NCBI RefSeq assembly: GCF_029840635.1 | Contig: NZ_JAOCCU010000030.1 | Coordinates: 1-64,000 of the forward strand | Length of the DNA stretch: 64,000 nt | Direction of reading: 5' to 3' | Source: Mitsuaria sp. GD03876 | Lineage (GTDB): Bacteria > Pseudomonadota > Gammaproteobacteria > Burkholderiales > Burkholderiaceae_C | Shown here: piece after piece, positions 31,069 through 40,835 of the stretch | Layout: every line of letters begins with the position of its first letter | How positions within the stretch are numbered: the first letter of the stretch is position 1 | Made by a program: the position numbers and the translations under genes | Notes under the pieces: model-generated | The model's database searches: none | What the model was told of the DNA's origin: nothing | Seen by the model: the letters and a program-made list of their open reading frames with translations, nothing else

Positions 31069-33234
31069 TCACTTGCCCTTGCTCGCGGTGATCGGCACGA
31101 CGTTGTCGTGCACCGCCGCGCCGAAGGCCTGCTCCTTGAGCTGGGACAGCTGGTCGCGCAGCCGCGCGGCCTTCTCGAACTCGAGGTTGCGCGCGTGCTC
31201 CAGCATCTGCTTCTCCAGCTGCTGGATGCGCTTGCTCAGGTCCTTCTCGCTCATCGCCTCGACCTCGGCCGCCTCGGCGATCACCTTGGCGTCGTCGCGG
31301 CCCGGCTTGTCGCTGTAGACGCCGTCGATCAGGTCGCGGATGCGCTTGACCACGCCACGCGGCGTGATGCCGTTGGCCGCGTTGAACTCGACCTGCCGCG
31401 CGCGGCGGCGCTCGGTCTCGCCGATCGCCTTCTTCATCGATTCGGTGATGCGGTCCGCGTACAGGATCGCCTTGCCGTTGACGTTGCGCGCCGCCCGCCC
31501 GATGGTCTGGATCAGGCTGCGCTCGGCCCGCAGGAAACCTTCCTTGTCCGCGTCCAGGATCGCCACCAGCGACACCTCGGGGATGTCCAGGCCCTCGCGC
31601 AGCAGGTTGATGCCCACCAGCACGTCGAAGGTGCCCAGCCGCAGGTCGCGCAGGATCTCCACCCGCTCGACCGTGTCCACGTCCGAGTGCAGGTAGCGCA
31701 CCTTGACGCCGTTGTCGCTCAGGTACTCGGTCAGCTGCTCGGCCATGCGCTTGGTCAGCGTCGTGATCAGCACCCGCTCGTTGACCTCGATGCGCTCGCG
31801 GATCTCCTGCAGCACGTCGTCGACCTGGTGCGTCGCCGGCCGCACCTCGACCACCGGATCCACCAGCCCCGTCGGCCGCACCAGCTGCTCGACCACCGCG
31901 CCGGCCTGGCGCTTCTCGTAGTCGCCCGGCGTCGCGCTGACGAAGATGGCCTGGCGCATCTTGCGCTCGTACTCCTCAAACTTCAGCGGCCGGTTGTCCA
32001 TCGCCGACGGCAGCCGGAAGCCGTACTCCACCAGCGTGCTCTTGCGCGCCCGGTCGCCGTTGTACATGCCGCCGAACTGGCCGATCAGCACGTGGCTCTC
32101 GTCCAGGAACATCAGCGCGTCGGCCGGCAGGTAGTCCACCAGCGTCGGCGGAGGATCGCCCGGCGCGGCCTGCGACAGGTGGCGGGTGTAGTTCTCGATG
32201 CCCTTGCAGTGGCCCACTTCCTGCAGCATCTCCAGGTCGAAGCGGGTGCGCTGCTCCAGCCGCTGCGCCTCCACCAGCTTGCCCTCCTTGATGAAGAAGG
32301 CCACGCGCTCGCGCAGTTCCTCCTTGATCGTCTCGATCGCCGCGACCACGCGGTCGCGCGGCGTCACGTAATGGCTCGAGGGGTAGACGGTGAAGCGCGG
32401 GATCTTCTGCCGGATCTGGCCGGTCAGCGGGTCGAAGAGCACCAGCCCCTCGACCTCGTCGTCGAACAGCTCGATGCGCAGCGCCAGCTCCGAGTGCTCG
32501 GCCGGGAACACGTCGATCGTGTCGCCGCGCACGCGGAAGTGGCCGCGGGTGAATTCCATCTCGTTGCGCGTGTACTGCATCCGCGCCAGCTGCTGGATCA
32601 CGTCGCGCTGGCCGACCTTGTCGCCCACCCGCAGCGTCATCACCATCTGGTGGTAGTCGCTCGGGTTGCCGATGCCGTAGATCGCCGAGACCGAGGCCAC
32701 GATCACCACGTCGCGCCGCTCCAGCAGGCTCTTGGTGCAGGACAGCCGCAGCTGCTCGATCTGCTCGTTGATCGCGCTGTCCTTCTCGATGAACAGGTCG
32801 CGCTGCGGGACGTAGGCCTCGGGCTGGTAGTAGTCGTAGTAGCTGACGAAGTACTCGACGGCGTTCTTCGGGAAGAACTCGCGGAACTCGCTGTACAGCT
32901 GCGCCGCCAGCGTCTTGTTGGGCGCGAACACGATCGCCGGGCGGCCCAGCCGGGCGATCGTGTTGGCCATCGTGAAGGTCTTGCCCGAGCCCGTCACGCC
33001 CAGCAGCGTCTGGTAGCTCTCGCCGTCCTGGACGCCTTCGACCAGCTGCTGGATCGCCGCGGGCTGGTCGCCCGCCGGCGGGTACGGCTGGAACAGCTGG
33101 AACGGGGAGCCTTCGAAAGAAACGAATTCGCCCTTCGGCGGCTCGCCCGCCACGGCGGGTGCCGCCTCGGTGGAGGCGGACTTCTTCCCCGTGGCGACGG
33201 GGGTTTCGGGCTTGGCGGCGGTGGATCGGCTCAT
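31069..33234 (-). CDS. uvrB: UvrABC excinuclease subunit B
   Basis: A 721-residue damage-verifying helicase of nucleotide excision repair. Walker A ([18 protein letters not shown]), the beta-hairpin region ([13 protein letters not shown]), helicase motifs ([14 protein letters not shown]) and the C-terminal UVR motif ([20 protein letters not shown]) are all present. The first 35 residues are a variable Lys/Ala/Thr-rich extension. It is divergent from the aminotransferase gene. Confidence 0.98.
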   Translation of the reverse strand: MSRSTAAKPETPVATGKKSASTEAAPAVAGEPPKGEFVSFEGSPFQLFQPYPPAGDQPAAIQQLVEGVQDGESYQTLLGVTGSGKTFTMANTIARLGRPAIVFAPNKTLAAQLYSEFREFFPKNAVEYFVSYYDYYQPEAYVPQRDLFIEKDSAINEQIEQLRLSCTKSLLERRDVVIVASVSAIYGIGNPSDYHQMVMTLRVGDKVGQRDVIQQLARMQYTRNEMEFTRGHFRVRGDTIDVFPAEHSELALRIELFDDEVEGLVLFDPLTGQIRQKIPRFTVYPSSHYVTPRDRVVAAIETIKEELRERVAFFIKEGKLVEAQRLEQRTRFDLEMLQEVGHCKGIENYTRHLSQAAPGDPPPTLVDYLPADALMFLDESHVLIGQFGGMYNGDRARKSTLVEYGFRLPSAMDNRPLKFEEYERKMRQAIFVSATPGDYEKRQAGAVVEQLVRPTGLVDPVVEVRPATHQVDDVLQEIRERIEVNERVLITTLTKRMAEQLTEYLSDNGVKVRYLHSDVDTVERVEILRDLRLGTFDVLVGINLLREGLDIPEVSLVAILDADKEGFLRAERSLIQTIGRAARNVNGKAILYADRITESMKKAIGETERRRARQVEFNAANGITPRGVVKRIRDLIDGVYSDKPGRDDAKVIAEAAEVEAMSEKDLSKRIQQLEKQMLEHARNLEFEKAARLRDQLSQLKEQAFGAAVHDNVVPITASKGK

Positions 33235-33268
33235 CAGGGTTTCCCAGGGGCAACGCAGGTTCCCTGCC

Positions 33269-33274
33269 TACAAT
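33269..33274 (+). promoter_or_regulatory. Probable -10 box for the aromatic aminotransferase gene (TACAAT)
   Basis: TACAAT lies 128 bp upstream of the start codon in the gap divergent from uvrB. The -35 box is not clear. TACAAT/TAGAAT boxes recur before several genes in this window. Confidence 0.4.
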
Positions 33275-33401
33275 CGGCGGGCTTCGCTGGGCGCGCGGGA
33301 GGCGCCTCGGGCGTCAGGACGCGACAGCGTAGCGCAGCCGGACGGGTTTCTCCCGATCCGGTCCTCCACGCTCTTGCCAACGCACTGTCAGGAAAGCCTC
33401 C

Positions 33402-34604
33402 ATGTCCCTGTTCGCCGCCGTCGCCATGGCCCCCCGCGACCCCATCCTGGGTCTGAACGAGCAATTCAACGCCGACCCGAATCCCAACAAGGTCAACCTG
33501 GGCGTCGGCGTCTATTACGACGACAACGGCAAGCTGCCCCTGCTGGCCTGCGTGGCCGCCGCGGAAGCGCAGATGCAGGCCGCCCCCAAGCCGCGCGGCT
33601 ACCTGCCCATCGACGGCATCGCCGCCTATGACGCGGCCGTCCAGGGCCTGGTCTTCGGCGCCGACAGCGACATCCTCAAGAGCAAGCGCGTGGCGACCGT
33701 CCAGGCGCTGGGCGGCACCGGCGGCCTGAAGATCGGCGCCGACTTCCTGAAGAAGCTCAACCCGGGCGCGACGGTCCTGATCTCCGACCCGTCCTGGGAA
33801 AACCACCGCGCGCTGTTCACCAACGCCGGCTTCCCGGTCGAGACCTACCCCTACTACGACGCCGCCAACCGCGGCATCAACGTCGACGGGATGCTGGCCG
33901 CGCTGAACGCCGCCCCGGCCGGGACCGTCGTCGTGCTGCACGCCTGCTGCCACAACCCGACCGGCTACGACCTGACGCCCGCGCAGTGGGCGCAGGTCGT
34001 CGAGGCGGTCAAGGCCCGCGGCCTGGTCGCTTTCCTGGACATGGCCTACCAGGGCTTCGGCGAAGGCATCGCCGAGGACGGCGCGGTGATCCAGCAGTTC
34101 CTGGCCGCCGGCCTGGACTTCTTCGTCTCGACCAGCTTCTCCAAGAGCTTCTCGCTGTACGGCGAGCGCGTGGGCGCGCTGAGCGTCGTCGCCGCCTCCG
34201 CCGAGGAAGCCGCCAAGGTCCTGAGCCAGCTCAAGATCGTCATCCGCACCAACTACTCCAACCCGCCGACGCATGGCGCGCAGGTCGTGGCCACGGTGCT
34301 GTCCACGCCGGCGCTGCGCGCCCAGTGGGAAGAGGAACTGGCCGGCATGCGGGTGCGCATCAAGCAGATGCGCGAGGCGCTGGTCACCGAGCTGAAGGCC
34401 GCCGGCATCACCGACGACCTCGGCTACGTCACCCGCCAGAAGGGCATGTTCAGCTACAGCGGCCTGTCCGCCGAGCAGATGCAGCGCCTGCGCGCGGAAT
34501 TCGGCGTCTACGGCGTCGATTCCGGCCGGATCTGCGTGGCCGCGCTCAACAGCAAGAACCTGAAGCCGGTCGCCGCCGCGATCGCGGCCGTCAAGCAGGG
34601 CTGA
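33402..34604 (+). CDS. tyrB: Aromatic/aspartate aminotransferase
   Basis: A 400-residue class-I fold-type-I PLP aminotransferase. Visible are LGVGVYYDDNGKLPLL near the N-terminus, VVLHACCHNPTGYDLT, the PLP-lysine segment SFSKSFSLYGERVG, and the substrate-carboxylate Arg region DSGRICVAALN. It transaminates aromatic amino acids and/or aspartate with 2-oxoglutarate; the sequence does not settle which is preferred. A hairpin follows at 34648-34679. Confidence 0.93.
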   Translation: MSLFAAVAMAPRDPILGLNEQFNADPNPNKVNLGVGVYYDDNGKLPLLACVAAAEAQMQAAPKPRGYLPIDGIAAYDAAVQGLVFGADSDILKSKRVATVQALGGTGGLKIGADFLKKLNPGATVLISDPSWENHRALFTNAGFPVETYPYYDAANRGINVDGMLAALNAAPAGTVVVLHACCHNPTGYDLTPAQWAQVVEAVKARGLVAFLDMAYQGFGEGIAEDGAVIQQFLAAGLDFFVSTSFSKSFSLYGERVGALSVVAASAEEAAKVLSQLKIVIRTNYSNPPTHGAQVVATVLSTPALRAQWEEELAGMRVRIKQMREALVTELKAAGITDDLGYVTRQKGMFSYSGLSAEQMQRLRAEFGVYGVDSGRICVAALNSKNLKPVAAAIAAVKQG

Positions 34605-34647
34605 GGCCACACTTCGATGCGCTGATCGCACGGTCGCTATCGAACCC

Positions 34648-34679
34648 AGGGCCGGTTCCGTCAACAGCGGGCCGGCCCT
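34648..34679 (+). terminator. Hairpin after the aminotransferase gene
   Basis: The arms AGGGCCGG and CCGGCCCT are separated by a 16-nt loop, 44 bp after the stop. Only a short CGCATTTG follows, so termination may be partial. Confidence 0.5.
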
Positions 34680-34768
34680 GCGCATTTGTGGCGAAATCCG
34701 GCAGTTCGAAGTCCCTGCTCCCGCCCGGCACGACCCATCGGCGACACACACTGCTCACAGCCGGGACC

Positions 34769-34774
34769 TAGAAT
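34769..34774 (+). promoter_or_regulatory. Probable phaZ -10 box (TAGAAT)
   Basis: TAGAAT lies 60 bp before the phaZ start, with a CTGCTC hexamer 12 bp upstream that is too close to be a good -35. Position and recurrence of the motif support it. Confidence 0.4.
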
Positions 34775-34833
34775 TGCTGCATTGCACAACGGGTGCCAGC
34801 TCCCGCCTCACTCCCCCTCGAGAGGTCCGCCAG

Positions 34834-36159
34834 ATGCTCTACCAGCTTTATGAAACCCAACGCGCGCTGCTGAGCCCGTTCTCCGAATTCGCCAGCGCCA
34901 CGGCCAAGCTCTACAGCCACCCGCTGTCGCCGTTCGCGCACACGCCGCTGTCGCACCGCATGTCGGCCGGCCTGGACCTGATGCACCGGCTGGCCAAGGA
35001 GTACGAGAAGCCGGAATTCGAGCTGCGCAGCGTCGAGGTCGACGGCGTCGACGTCGCGGTGCAGGAACTGGTGTCGCTGGACAAGCCCTTCTGCCGCCTG
35101 CTGCGCTTCAAGCGCTATACCGACGACTCCGCGGTGCTGGCCAAGATGAAGGCGCAGCCGACGGTGCTGGTCGTGGCGCCGCTGTCCGGCCACCACGCCA
35201 CGCTGCTGCGCGACACCGTCAAGCAGCTGCTCAAGGACCACAAGGTCTACATCACCGACTGGACCGACGCCCGCATGGTGCCGCTGGACGCGGGCCCGTT
35301 CCACCTCGACGACTACATCCATTACGTCCAGGACTTCATCCGCCACGTCGGCGAGGACTGCCACGTGATCTCGGTGTGCCAGCCGACGGTGCCGGTGCTG
35401 GCGGCGATCTCGCTGATGGCTTCCGCCGGCGAGACCACGCCGCGCTCGATGACGATGATGGGCGGCCCGATCGACGCCCGCCGCAGCCCGACCGCGGTCA
35501 ACAACCTGGCGATGAACAAGAGCTACAGCTGGTTCGAGAACAACGTCATCTACCGCGTCCCGACCACCTACCCGGGCGCGGGCCGCGAGGTCTATCCCGG
35601 CTTCCTGCAGCACACCGGTTTCGTCGCGATGAACCCGGACCGGCACCTGACCTCGCATTACGACTACTTCCTCGACCTGGTCCGCGGCGACGACGACAGC
35701 GCCGAATCGCACCGCCGCTTCTACGACGAGTACAACGCCGTGCTGGACATGCCGGCCGAGTACTACCTGGACACGATCAAGACGGTGTTCCAGGACTTCG
35801 CGCTGGTCAACGGCACCTGGAACGTCAGCGGCAGCCTGGTGCGTCCCCAGGACATCACCCAGACGGCGCTGCTGACCGTCGAGGGCGAGCTGGACGACAT
35901 CTCCGGCGCCGGCCAGACCCGCGCCGCGCATGAGCTGTGCAGCGGCATCGACACGAAGCACCAGTTCCACTACGACGCGGTCGGCGCCGGCCACTACGGC
36001 ATCTTCTCGGGCCGCCGCTGGCGCGAGAAGGTGTATCCGGAGGTCCGCGACTTCATTGCCAAGTACGATGCGGCCCCGTTGCACCAGCCCGCCGCGGCCC
36101 GGCGCGCGTCCGCCACGACTCGTCCGGCGGCGCGCCGTTCGCGCAAGCCGTCCGAGTGA
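34834..36159 (+). CDS. phaZ: Intracellular polyhydroxybutyrate depolymerase
   Basis: A 441-residue alpha/beta-hydrolase-like enzyme that mobilises stored poly(3-hydroxybutyrate) granules in the cytoplasm. It matches the type with a cysteine nucleophile in a lipase-box-like motif ([12 protein letters not shown]), an Asp in [11 protein letters not shown] and a His in [13 protein letters not shown]. The C-terminus is a basic Ala/Arg-rich tail, perhaps for granule or DNA contact. The start is ATG at 34834. It overlaps rsxB by 4 bp. Confidence 0.93.
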   Translation: MLYQLYETQRALLSPFSEFASATAKLYSHPLSPFAHTPLSHRMSAGLDLMHRLAKEYEKPEFELRSVEVDGVDVAVQELVSLDKPFCRLLRFKRYTDDSAVLAKMKAQPTVLVVAPLSGHHATLLRDTVKQLLKDHKVYITDWTDARMVPLDAGPFHLDDYIHYVQDFIRHVGEDCHVISVCQPTVPVLAAISLMASAGETTPRSMTMMGGPIDARRSPTAVNNLAMNKSYSWFENNVIYRVPTTYPGAGREVYPGFLQHTGFVAMNPDRHLTSHYDYFLDLVRGDDDSAESHRRFYDEYNAVLDMPAEYYLDTIKTVFQDFALVNGTWNVSGSLVRPQDITQTALLTVEGELDDISGAGQTRAAHELCSGIDTKHQFHYDAVGAGHYGIFSGRRWREKVYPEVRDFIAKYDAAPLHQPAAARRASATTRPAARRSRKPSE

Positions 36160-36875
36160 ATCCCGCCCCTTCCGCCGATCCTGAACCGACCGCCGCCGCC
36201 GCGCCCACTTCGGGCGCCGCGTTCGACGACCTCGTCGAGCGCCTGAACCTGGCCCTGCCGCAGACGCAATGCACGCGCTGCGGTTATCCCGACTGCCACT
36301 CCTACGCGCACGCGATCGCGCGCGGCGAGGCGGCGATCAACCAGTGCCCGCCCGGCGGCGCCGAGGGCATCGTGCGTCTGGCCGCCCTCACCGGCCGCGA
36401 CGCGCTGCCGCTCAATCCCGAACACGGCACCGAAGGCCCGCGCGCGCTGGCCGTCATCGACGAGGCCTGGTGCATCGGCTGCACGCTGTGCATCAAGGCC
36501 TGCCCGGTGGACGCGATCGTCGGCAGCAACAAGCAGATGCATGTCGTCCTCGACGCGGACTGCACCGGCTGCGAGCTCTGCATCCCGGTCTGCCCGGTCG
36601 ACTGCATCTCGCTGACGCCAGTCACGCCGGGCCTGGGCGGCTGGGCCGCCTGGAGCGCCCCGCAGGCCGAGCGCGCCCGCGAGCGCTACCGCTGGCGCGA
36701 GATCCGCGTCGAACGCGACCGGCAAGAGCATGACGCCCGGCTCGAGGCCAAGGCCCAGCACAAGCTCGAGCACCTCGAGGAAGCGTCGCGCCTCGCCGAC
36801 CCGGCCCAGCTCGACCGCAAGCGCGCCGTCATCGAGGCCGCGCTCGCCCGCGCCCGCGCCAAGCGCGGCGCCTGA
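36156..36875 (+). CDS. rsxB: RsxB/RnfB-like electron-transfer ferredoxin
   Basis: A 239-residue protein with an N-terminal 4Fe-4S domain ([20 protein letters not shown], then NQCPPGG) and two ferredoxin-type clusters ([28 protein letters not shown]). A charged helical tail of about 60 residues follows. The GTG start at 36156 overlaps the phaZ stop (GTGA). Canonical RnfB has an N-terminal membrane helix; here it is absent, and no other rnf/rsx gene is nearby. Adjacency to nth is usual in Burkholderiales. Confidence 0.9.
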   Translation: MNPAPSADPEPTAAAAPTSGAAFDDLVERLNLALPQTQCTRCGYPDCHSYAHAIARGEAAINQCPPGGAEGIVRLAALTGRDALPLNPEHGTEGPRALAVIDEAWCIGCTLCIKACPVDAIVGSNKQMHVVLDADCTGCELCIPVCPVDCISLTPVTPGLGGWAAWSAPQAERARERYRWREIRVERDRQEHDARLEAKAQHKLEHLEEASRLADPAQLDRKRAVIEAALARARAKRGA

Positions 36876-36901
36876 CCCTTCCGCCAGCCCGACCGCGCGC
36901 C

Positions 36902-37540
36902 ATGAACACGACCCAGATCCGCGAGTTCTTCGAGATCCTCCGCCATGCCAATCCGTCGCCGCAGACGGAGCTCGAGTACGCCAGCGTCTTCGAGCTGCTC
37001 GCCGCGGTGCTGCTGTCGGCGCAGGCGACCGACGTCGGCGTCAACAAGGCGACGCGGCGGCTGTTCGTCGTGGCCAACACGCCGGCCAAGATCCTGGCGC
37101 TCGGCGAGGAGAAGCTCGCCGAGTACATCAAGACGATCGGCCTGTACAAGACCAAGGCCAAGAACCTGCACGCGACCTGCCGCCTCCTGATCGAGCAGCA
37201 CGGCGGCCAGGTGCCGCGCAGCCGCGAGGCGCTCGAGGCCCTGCCCGGCGTGGGCCGCAAGACGGCCAACGTGGTGCTCAACGTCGCCTTCGGCGAGGCC
37301 ACGATGGCGGTGGACACGCACATCTTCCGTGTCGGCAACCGCACCGGCCTGGCGCCGGGCAAGAACGTGCTCGAGGTCGAACAGCAGTTGCTCGCGCGCG
37401 TGCCCGAGGAGTTCCTGGTCGACGCGCACCACTGGCTCATCCTGCATGGTCGCTACGTCTGCCAGGCCCGCCGGCCGCTGTGCGAGCGTTGCGCCGTCGT
37501 CGCGCAATGTGACAGCGCGCCCTTGGCCGCGGCGCGCTGA
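36902..37540 (+). CDS. nth: Endonuclease III
   Basis: A 212-residue base-excision-repair glycosylase/AP lyase for oxidised pyrimidines. The helix-hairpin-helix with catalytic Lys (LPGVGRKTANVVL), the catalytic Asp (AVDTHIFRV) and the [4Fe-4S] cluster C-x6-C-x2-C-x5-C (CQARRPLCERCAVVAQC) are intact. It follows rsxB by 26 bp. Confidence 0.98.
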   Translation: MNTTQIREFFEILRHANPSPQTELEYASVFELLAAVLLSAQATDVGVNKATRRLFVVANTPAKILALGEEKLAEYIKTIGLYKTKAKNLHATCRLLIEQHGGQVPRSREALEALPGVGRKTANVVLNVAFGEATMAVDTHIFRVGNRTGLAPGKNVLEVEQQLLARVPEEFLVDAHHWLILHGRYVCQARRPLCERCAVVAQCDSAPLAAAR

Positions 37541-37555
37541 GCGAACCCCGCCCCC

Positions 37556-37561
37556 TACAAT
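37556..37561 (+). promoter_or_regulatory. Probable -10 box for the ZapB-like/zapA unit (TACAAT)
   Basis: TACAAT lies 28 bp before the start of the coiled-coil gene and just after nth ends. A convincing -35 is not seen. Confidence 0.45.
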
Positions 37562-37588
37562 CCGCGCGTTCATTCCGTCAGGGAAGCC

Positions 37589-37843
37589 ATGTCTAGCATC
37601 AACGACCTTGTCGACCGCGTGGAGCGCCTGCTGGTGCGCCATGAGGAACTCAAGCGTACGAACACCCTGCTGGAGCAGCAGGTCCAGGCGCTCACGCTGG
37701 AGCGCGACAGCCTGCGCTCGCGGCTGTCCGCGGCGCGCGCGCGCGTGGACGCGCTGCTGGAGCGCCTGCCGCTGGAAGCCGCCGACCTGCTCTCGGGCGA
37801 CGATGGCGCCGATACCCCAGACACTCGAAAGCCGGGCGCATGA
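37589..37843 (+). CDS. Small coiled-coil protein, TIGR02449/ZapB-like
   Basis: An 84-residue protein that is almost entirely one heptad-patterned helix (MSSINDLVDRVERLLVRHEE to about residue 65), followed by an acidic tail. Such proteins are routinely encoded just upstream of zapA in Betaproteobacteria and are thought to act in division-ring assembly. It overlaps zapA by 4 bp (ATGA). Confidence 0.8.
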   Translation: MSSINDLVDRVERLLVRHEELKRTNTLLEQQVQALTLERDSLRSRLSAARARVDALLERLPLEAADLLSGDDGADTPDTRKPGA

Positions 37844-38172
37844 AGCAAATGGAAGTCACGATCATGGGTCAGAGCTATCTGCTCGGCTGCCCCGAGGGCG
37901 GCGAGGCCGCGCTGCAGAAGGCGGTCGCCCGTGTCGACAAGGAAATGTGCGCCATCCGCGACGCCGGACGCATCAAGGCGCGCGAGCGCATCGCGGTGCT
38001 CGCGGCGCTGAACCTCGCGTATTCGCTCAGCGAATCTTCGTCGGCGCCAGCGGCCGTCAGCGATGCGGGCGGAGCGGCGGCCGGCGATGCGCGCGGAGAA
38101 GTCCTACCCGATCTTGAAATGCTGATGAAGCGGCTCGACGAAGCCCTTGTCCAAGACGGGCAACTGCTGTGA
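37840..38172 (+). CDS. zapA: Cell division protein ZapA
   Basis: A 110-residue FtsZ-ring-associated protein that promotes FtsZ protofilament bundling. The N-terminal globular part (MKQMEVTIMGQSYLLGCPEG) and the helix with RIKARERIAVLAALNLAYSL are typical. An Ala/Gly-rich linker precedes a C-terminal helix. The 6S RNA gene follows directly. Confidence 0.94.
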   Translation: MKQMEVTIMGQSYLLGCPEGGEAALQKAVARVDKEMCAIRDAGRIKARERIAVLAALNLAYSLSESSSAPAAVSDAGGAAAGDARGEVLPDLEMLMKRLDEALVQDGQLL

Positions 38173-38190
38173 GCGGCGGGACGCGGCGCG

Positions 38191-38196
38191 TAGAAT
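38191..38196 (+). promoter_or_regulatory. ssrS -10 box (TAGAAT)
   Basis: TAGAAT lies 18 bp after the zapA stop and about 9 bp before the first base of the predicted 6S closing stem. Confidence 0.65.
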
Positions 38197-38202
38197 CCAC
38201 CT

Positions 38203-38381
38203 CGTCCACTGCGTTCGCGTGAGTTTTATATTTCCTTGAACCGATGCTCTCGCGAGCAAGGGCTTGGAACATTACCTGGCTGGTGTGAGCGTCTCGCGTC
38301 AGATGAACCCGAAGCCATGTTGACCTCGCCCACCTGTACCCCTTGGGTTCAGGAATGCGGCTCACGGCTCGCCGTGGACAC
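38203..38381 (+). ncRNA. ssrS: 6S RNA
   Basis: 6S RNA mimics an open promoter and binds sigma70 RNA polymerase in stationary phase. The ends form a closing stem (GTCCAC near 38205 with GTGGAC near 38374). The interior is the long, bulged near-continuous helix typical of 6S RNA, with TTCCTTGAACCGATGC on the left and CCCTTGGGTTCAGGAATGCG on the right pairing across it. The position directly after zapA is the standard one. Exact ends are approximate. Confidence 0.88.
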
Positions 38382-38391
38382 CCTTTCCCGG

Positions 38392-38426
38392 AACCGCGCC
38401 TGATTCGACGTCACGCGCGGTTTTTT
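38392..38426 (+). terminator. Rho-independent terminator after ssrS
   Basis: The arms AACCGCGC and GCGCGGTT are separated by a 15-nt loop and run into a six-T tract. This fits termination after 6S RNA or its precursor. Confidence 0.85.
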
Positions 38427-38456
38427 CATGGTCGATCGATCTCGCGAGGAGCCCCG

Positions 38457-38933
<477 letters not shown>

Positions 38934-38981
38934 GCGGGAACGGGAACGGCCGCGCGTGCGCGGCCGACATGGCGATCCTGA

Positions 38982-40019
38982 TCAGCCGCCCATCCCGAAC
39001 GGGATCGACGCCAGCACGACCTGGTTGCCGCCGCGGCGCTGCGCTTCCTTGACGGCCATCTCGGCCGCGCCGAGCAGCTCTTCCTGACGCGACGCGGTGT
39101 GCGGGAAGCTCGCCACGCCCATCGACAGCGACAGGCCCAGGTCCTGCCCGTGCAGCACCACGATCTGCGCGTGGCATTGGCGGCGGAGCTGCTCCATGCG
39201 CGCATGCGCGGTCGCGAGCCCGACGCCCGACAGCAGCACCGCGAACAGGTCGTCGCCGATGCGGCAGGCGGCGTCCATCGCGCGGGTGTTGGCGCGCAGC
39301 ATGCGGCCCAGGCCTTCGAGCAGGCGCTGGCGCGGCTCCTCGCCGAGGCCCTCGGCGGTTTCCGGGGACACCGGGTCCAGCGCGATCAGCACCAGCGTGA
39401 ACTCGCGGTGTTCGCGGGTGGAGAGATCGATCTCGCGCAGCAACTGGTCGTCGAACTGCGCGCGCATGTAGAGGCCGGAGACCTCGTCGCGGCCGCTGCC
39501 CTGCTGCAGCTCGCGGCGCATCTGCTCCAGCGACTTCTGCTGCTGCTCGAGCTGTTGCAGCGCGCGCTGCAGGTGCGTCTCGCGATGGCGTTCCTCGGTC
39601 TTGTCGCTCCATAGCGCCATCACGTGTTCCGGGCCTAGCGGGAAACGCGTGACCATGAACTCGCGGCGGCGGCCGCCGATCTCCAGGCGGTGCTCGGAGC
39701 TCACGACGCCGCGCTGCGCCAGCGTCGCCTGCTCGGAGCGGCGCATCGCCTGCACTTCGTCCCCGCGCATCAGCTCGGCGTCGGCCGCGCCGACGATGCC
39801 GGTCTCCAGCCGGCCGAAGAACTCGCTCATGCCCGGGCTGGCGAACACGTAGCGACCGGTGGCCATCGACTTCACGGTCAGGCAGGCGCCGGTGGGCTCG
39901 AGCAGGCTGAGCAGGCCGGCCGCGACGGGCCCCTGGGGCGATCCCGACGAGGCCAGCCAAGCATCGAAACTGGCAGGCGCGGGTGTCGCGGCGGCTTGTA
40001 ATTCCATGGGTCGGGCCAT
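38982..40019 (-). CDS. PAS-like/degenerate GGDEF domain protein
   Basis: A protein of about 345 residues. The N-terminal half is PAS-like (ATGRYVFASPGMSEFFGRLE), followed by a Gln-rich coiled coil (LQRALQQLEQQQKSLEQMRR) and a C-terminal GGDEF domain. The signature is RIGDDLFAVLLSG, so the GGDEF residues read GDDLF. Loss of the second Gly and of the catalytic acidic residue suggests no diguanylate cyclase activity, perhaps a sensing or scaffold role. The start is set at ATG 40019; frame upstream is not protein-like. Confidence 0.82.
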   Translation of the reverse strand: MARPMELQAAATPAPASFDAWLASSGSPQGPVAAGLLSLLEPTGACLTVKSMATGRYVFASPGMSEFFGRLETGIVGAADAELMRGDEVQAMRRSEQATLAQRGVVSSEHRLEIGGRRREFMVTRFPLGPEHVMALWSDKTEERHRETHLQRALQQLEQQQKSLEQMRRELQQGSGRDEVSGLYMRAQFDDQLLREIDLSTREHREFTLVLIALDPVSPETAEGLGEEPRQRLLEGLGRMLRANTRAMDAACRIGDDLFAVLLSGVGLATAHARMEQLRRQCHAQIVVLHGQDLGLSLSMGVASFPHTASRQEELLGAAEMAVKEAQRRGGNQVVLASIPFGMGG

Positions 40020-40479
40020 GCCGGGGATTCCCCTGGCGGTCGAATGGTGGTGGATCGAATGTAGATGGGCGTCCGTCGCCCGGGCAAGTGCCGCCGACGG
40101 GGCCGGGGCGTCTCTCCCCCTAAGCTTGGGGTGCGGCATCCTAGCGCGCGGCGGCGCGGACCGATGGCGAGCCGCTTCACCCAGCCGGGCGGTTCTTCGC
40201 CCGCGCCTCGCCCGGGGCGGGAAAATGTCACGGCCGGCGTCAGGGAGAATGTCGGATTCGCGAGGCGTCTTCCGGGCCCGTCTTGCCCTGGAACCGTTCG
40301 GGGGCTGGCGTGGCGGCCACACGAGGGTGTCACGTGATATGGCGGAGCGTCAAAAATAAGGCTAGAATCCGCGTTTTGCTGGCAAACCCTGCGCGTCGAT
40401 TCGGAAGTGGAATCCGGATACCTCCGCTTCGAAGGCAAGTCCTTCCTTGCGAACACCGAGCGCTATTTGAAGGAATTTC
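40020..40479. other. 460-bp gap between the GGDEF-like gene and rpsU
   Basis: No convincing gene on either strand. The left part should carry the promoter of the GGDEF-like gene, which I could not define. The right part holds the rpsU promoter (TAGAAT at 40363) and a leader of about 105 nt with a TTCG-AAGG/CCTT-G-CGAA hairpin at 40428-40453 just before the rpsU ribosome site. Confidence 0.5.
40363..40368 (+). promoter_or_regulatory. Probable rpsU -10 box (TAGAAT)
   Basis: TAGAAT lies 112 bp before the rpsU start in an AT-rich patch (CAAAAATAAGGC upstream). No strong -35 is seen. Confidence 0.5.
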
Positions 40480-40692
40480 ATGACCACCATTCGCGTCAAA
40501 GAAAACGAGCCGTTCGACGTGGCCCTGCGCCGCTTCAAGCGCACCATCGAGAAGCTGGGCCTGCTCACCGAGCTGCGCGCCCGCGAGTTCTACGAGAAGC
40601 CGACGGCCGAGCGCAAGCGCAAGAAGGCTGCCGCCGTGAAGCGTCACTACAAGCGCGTGCGCAGCATGCAGCTGCCCAAGAAGCTGTACTGA
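40480..40692 (+). CDS. rpsU: 30S ribosomal protein S21
   Basis: A 70-residue basic 30S protein needed for initiation on natural mRNAs. The sequence is fully typical ([40 protein letters not shown]). A GAAGGAA ribosome site precedes the ATG. A strong terminator follows before yqeY. Confidence 0.98.
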
Positions 40693-40760
40693 TCGACCGA
40701 TCGGAACGCTTCGGCACCGGGGACCGTCACTGACCGCGCCCCACTGCCCGAACAGCACAG

Positions 40761-40794
40761 AAAGCCCGCGCAGGACGCTGCCGCGGGCTTTTTT
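40761..40794 (+). terminator. Rho-independent terminator after rpsU
   Basis: The arms AAAGCCCGCG and CGCGGGCTTT are joined by an 11-nt loop and end in six T residues, with further T-runs beyond. Confidence 0.92.
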
Positions 40795-40835
40795 GTTTTT
40801 TGCTTTTGTTTTTGTTTGAACAGCAAGGAGCCCGT

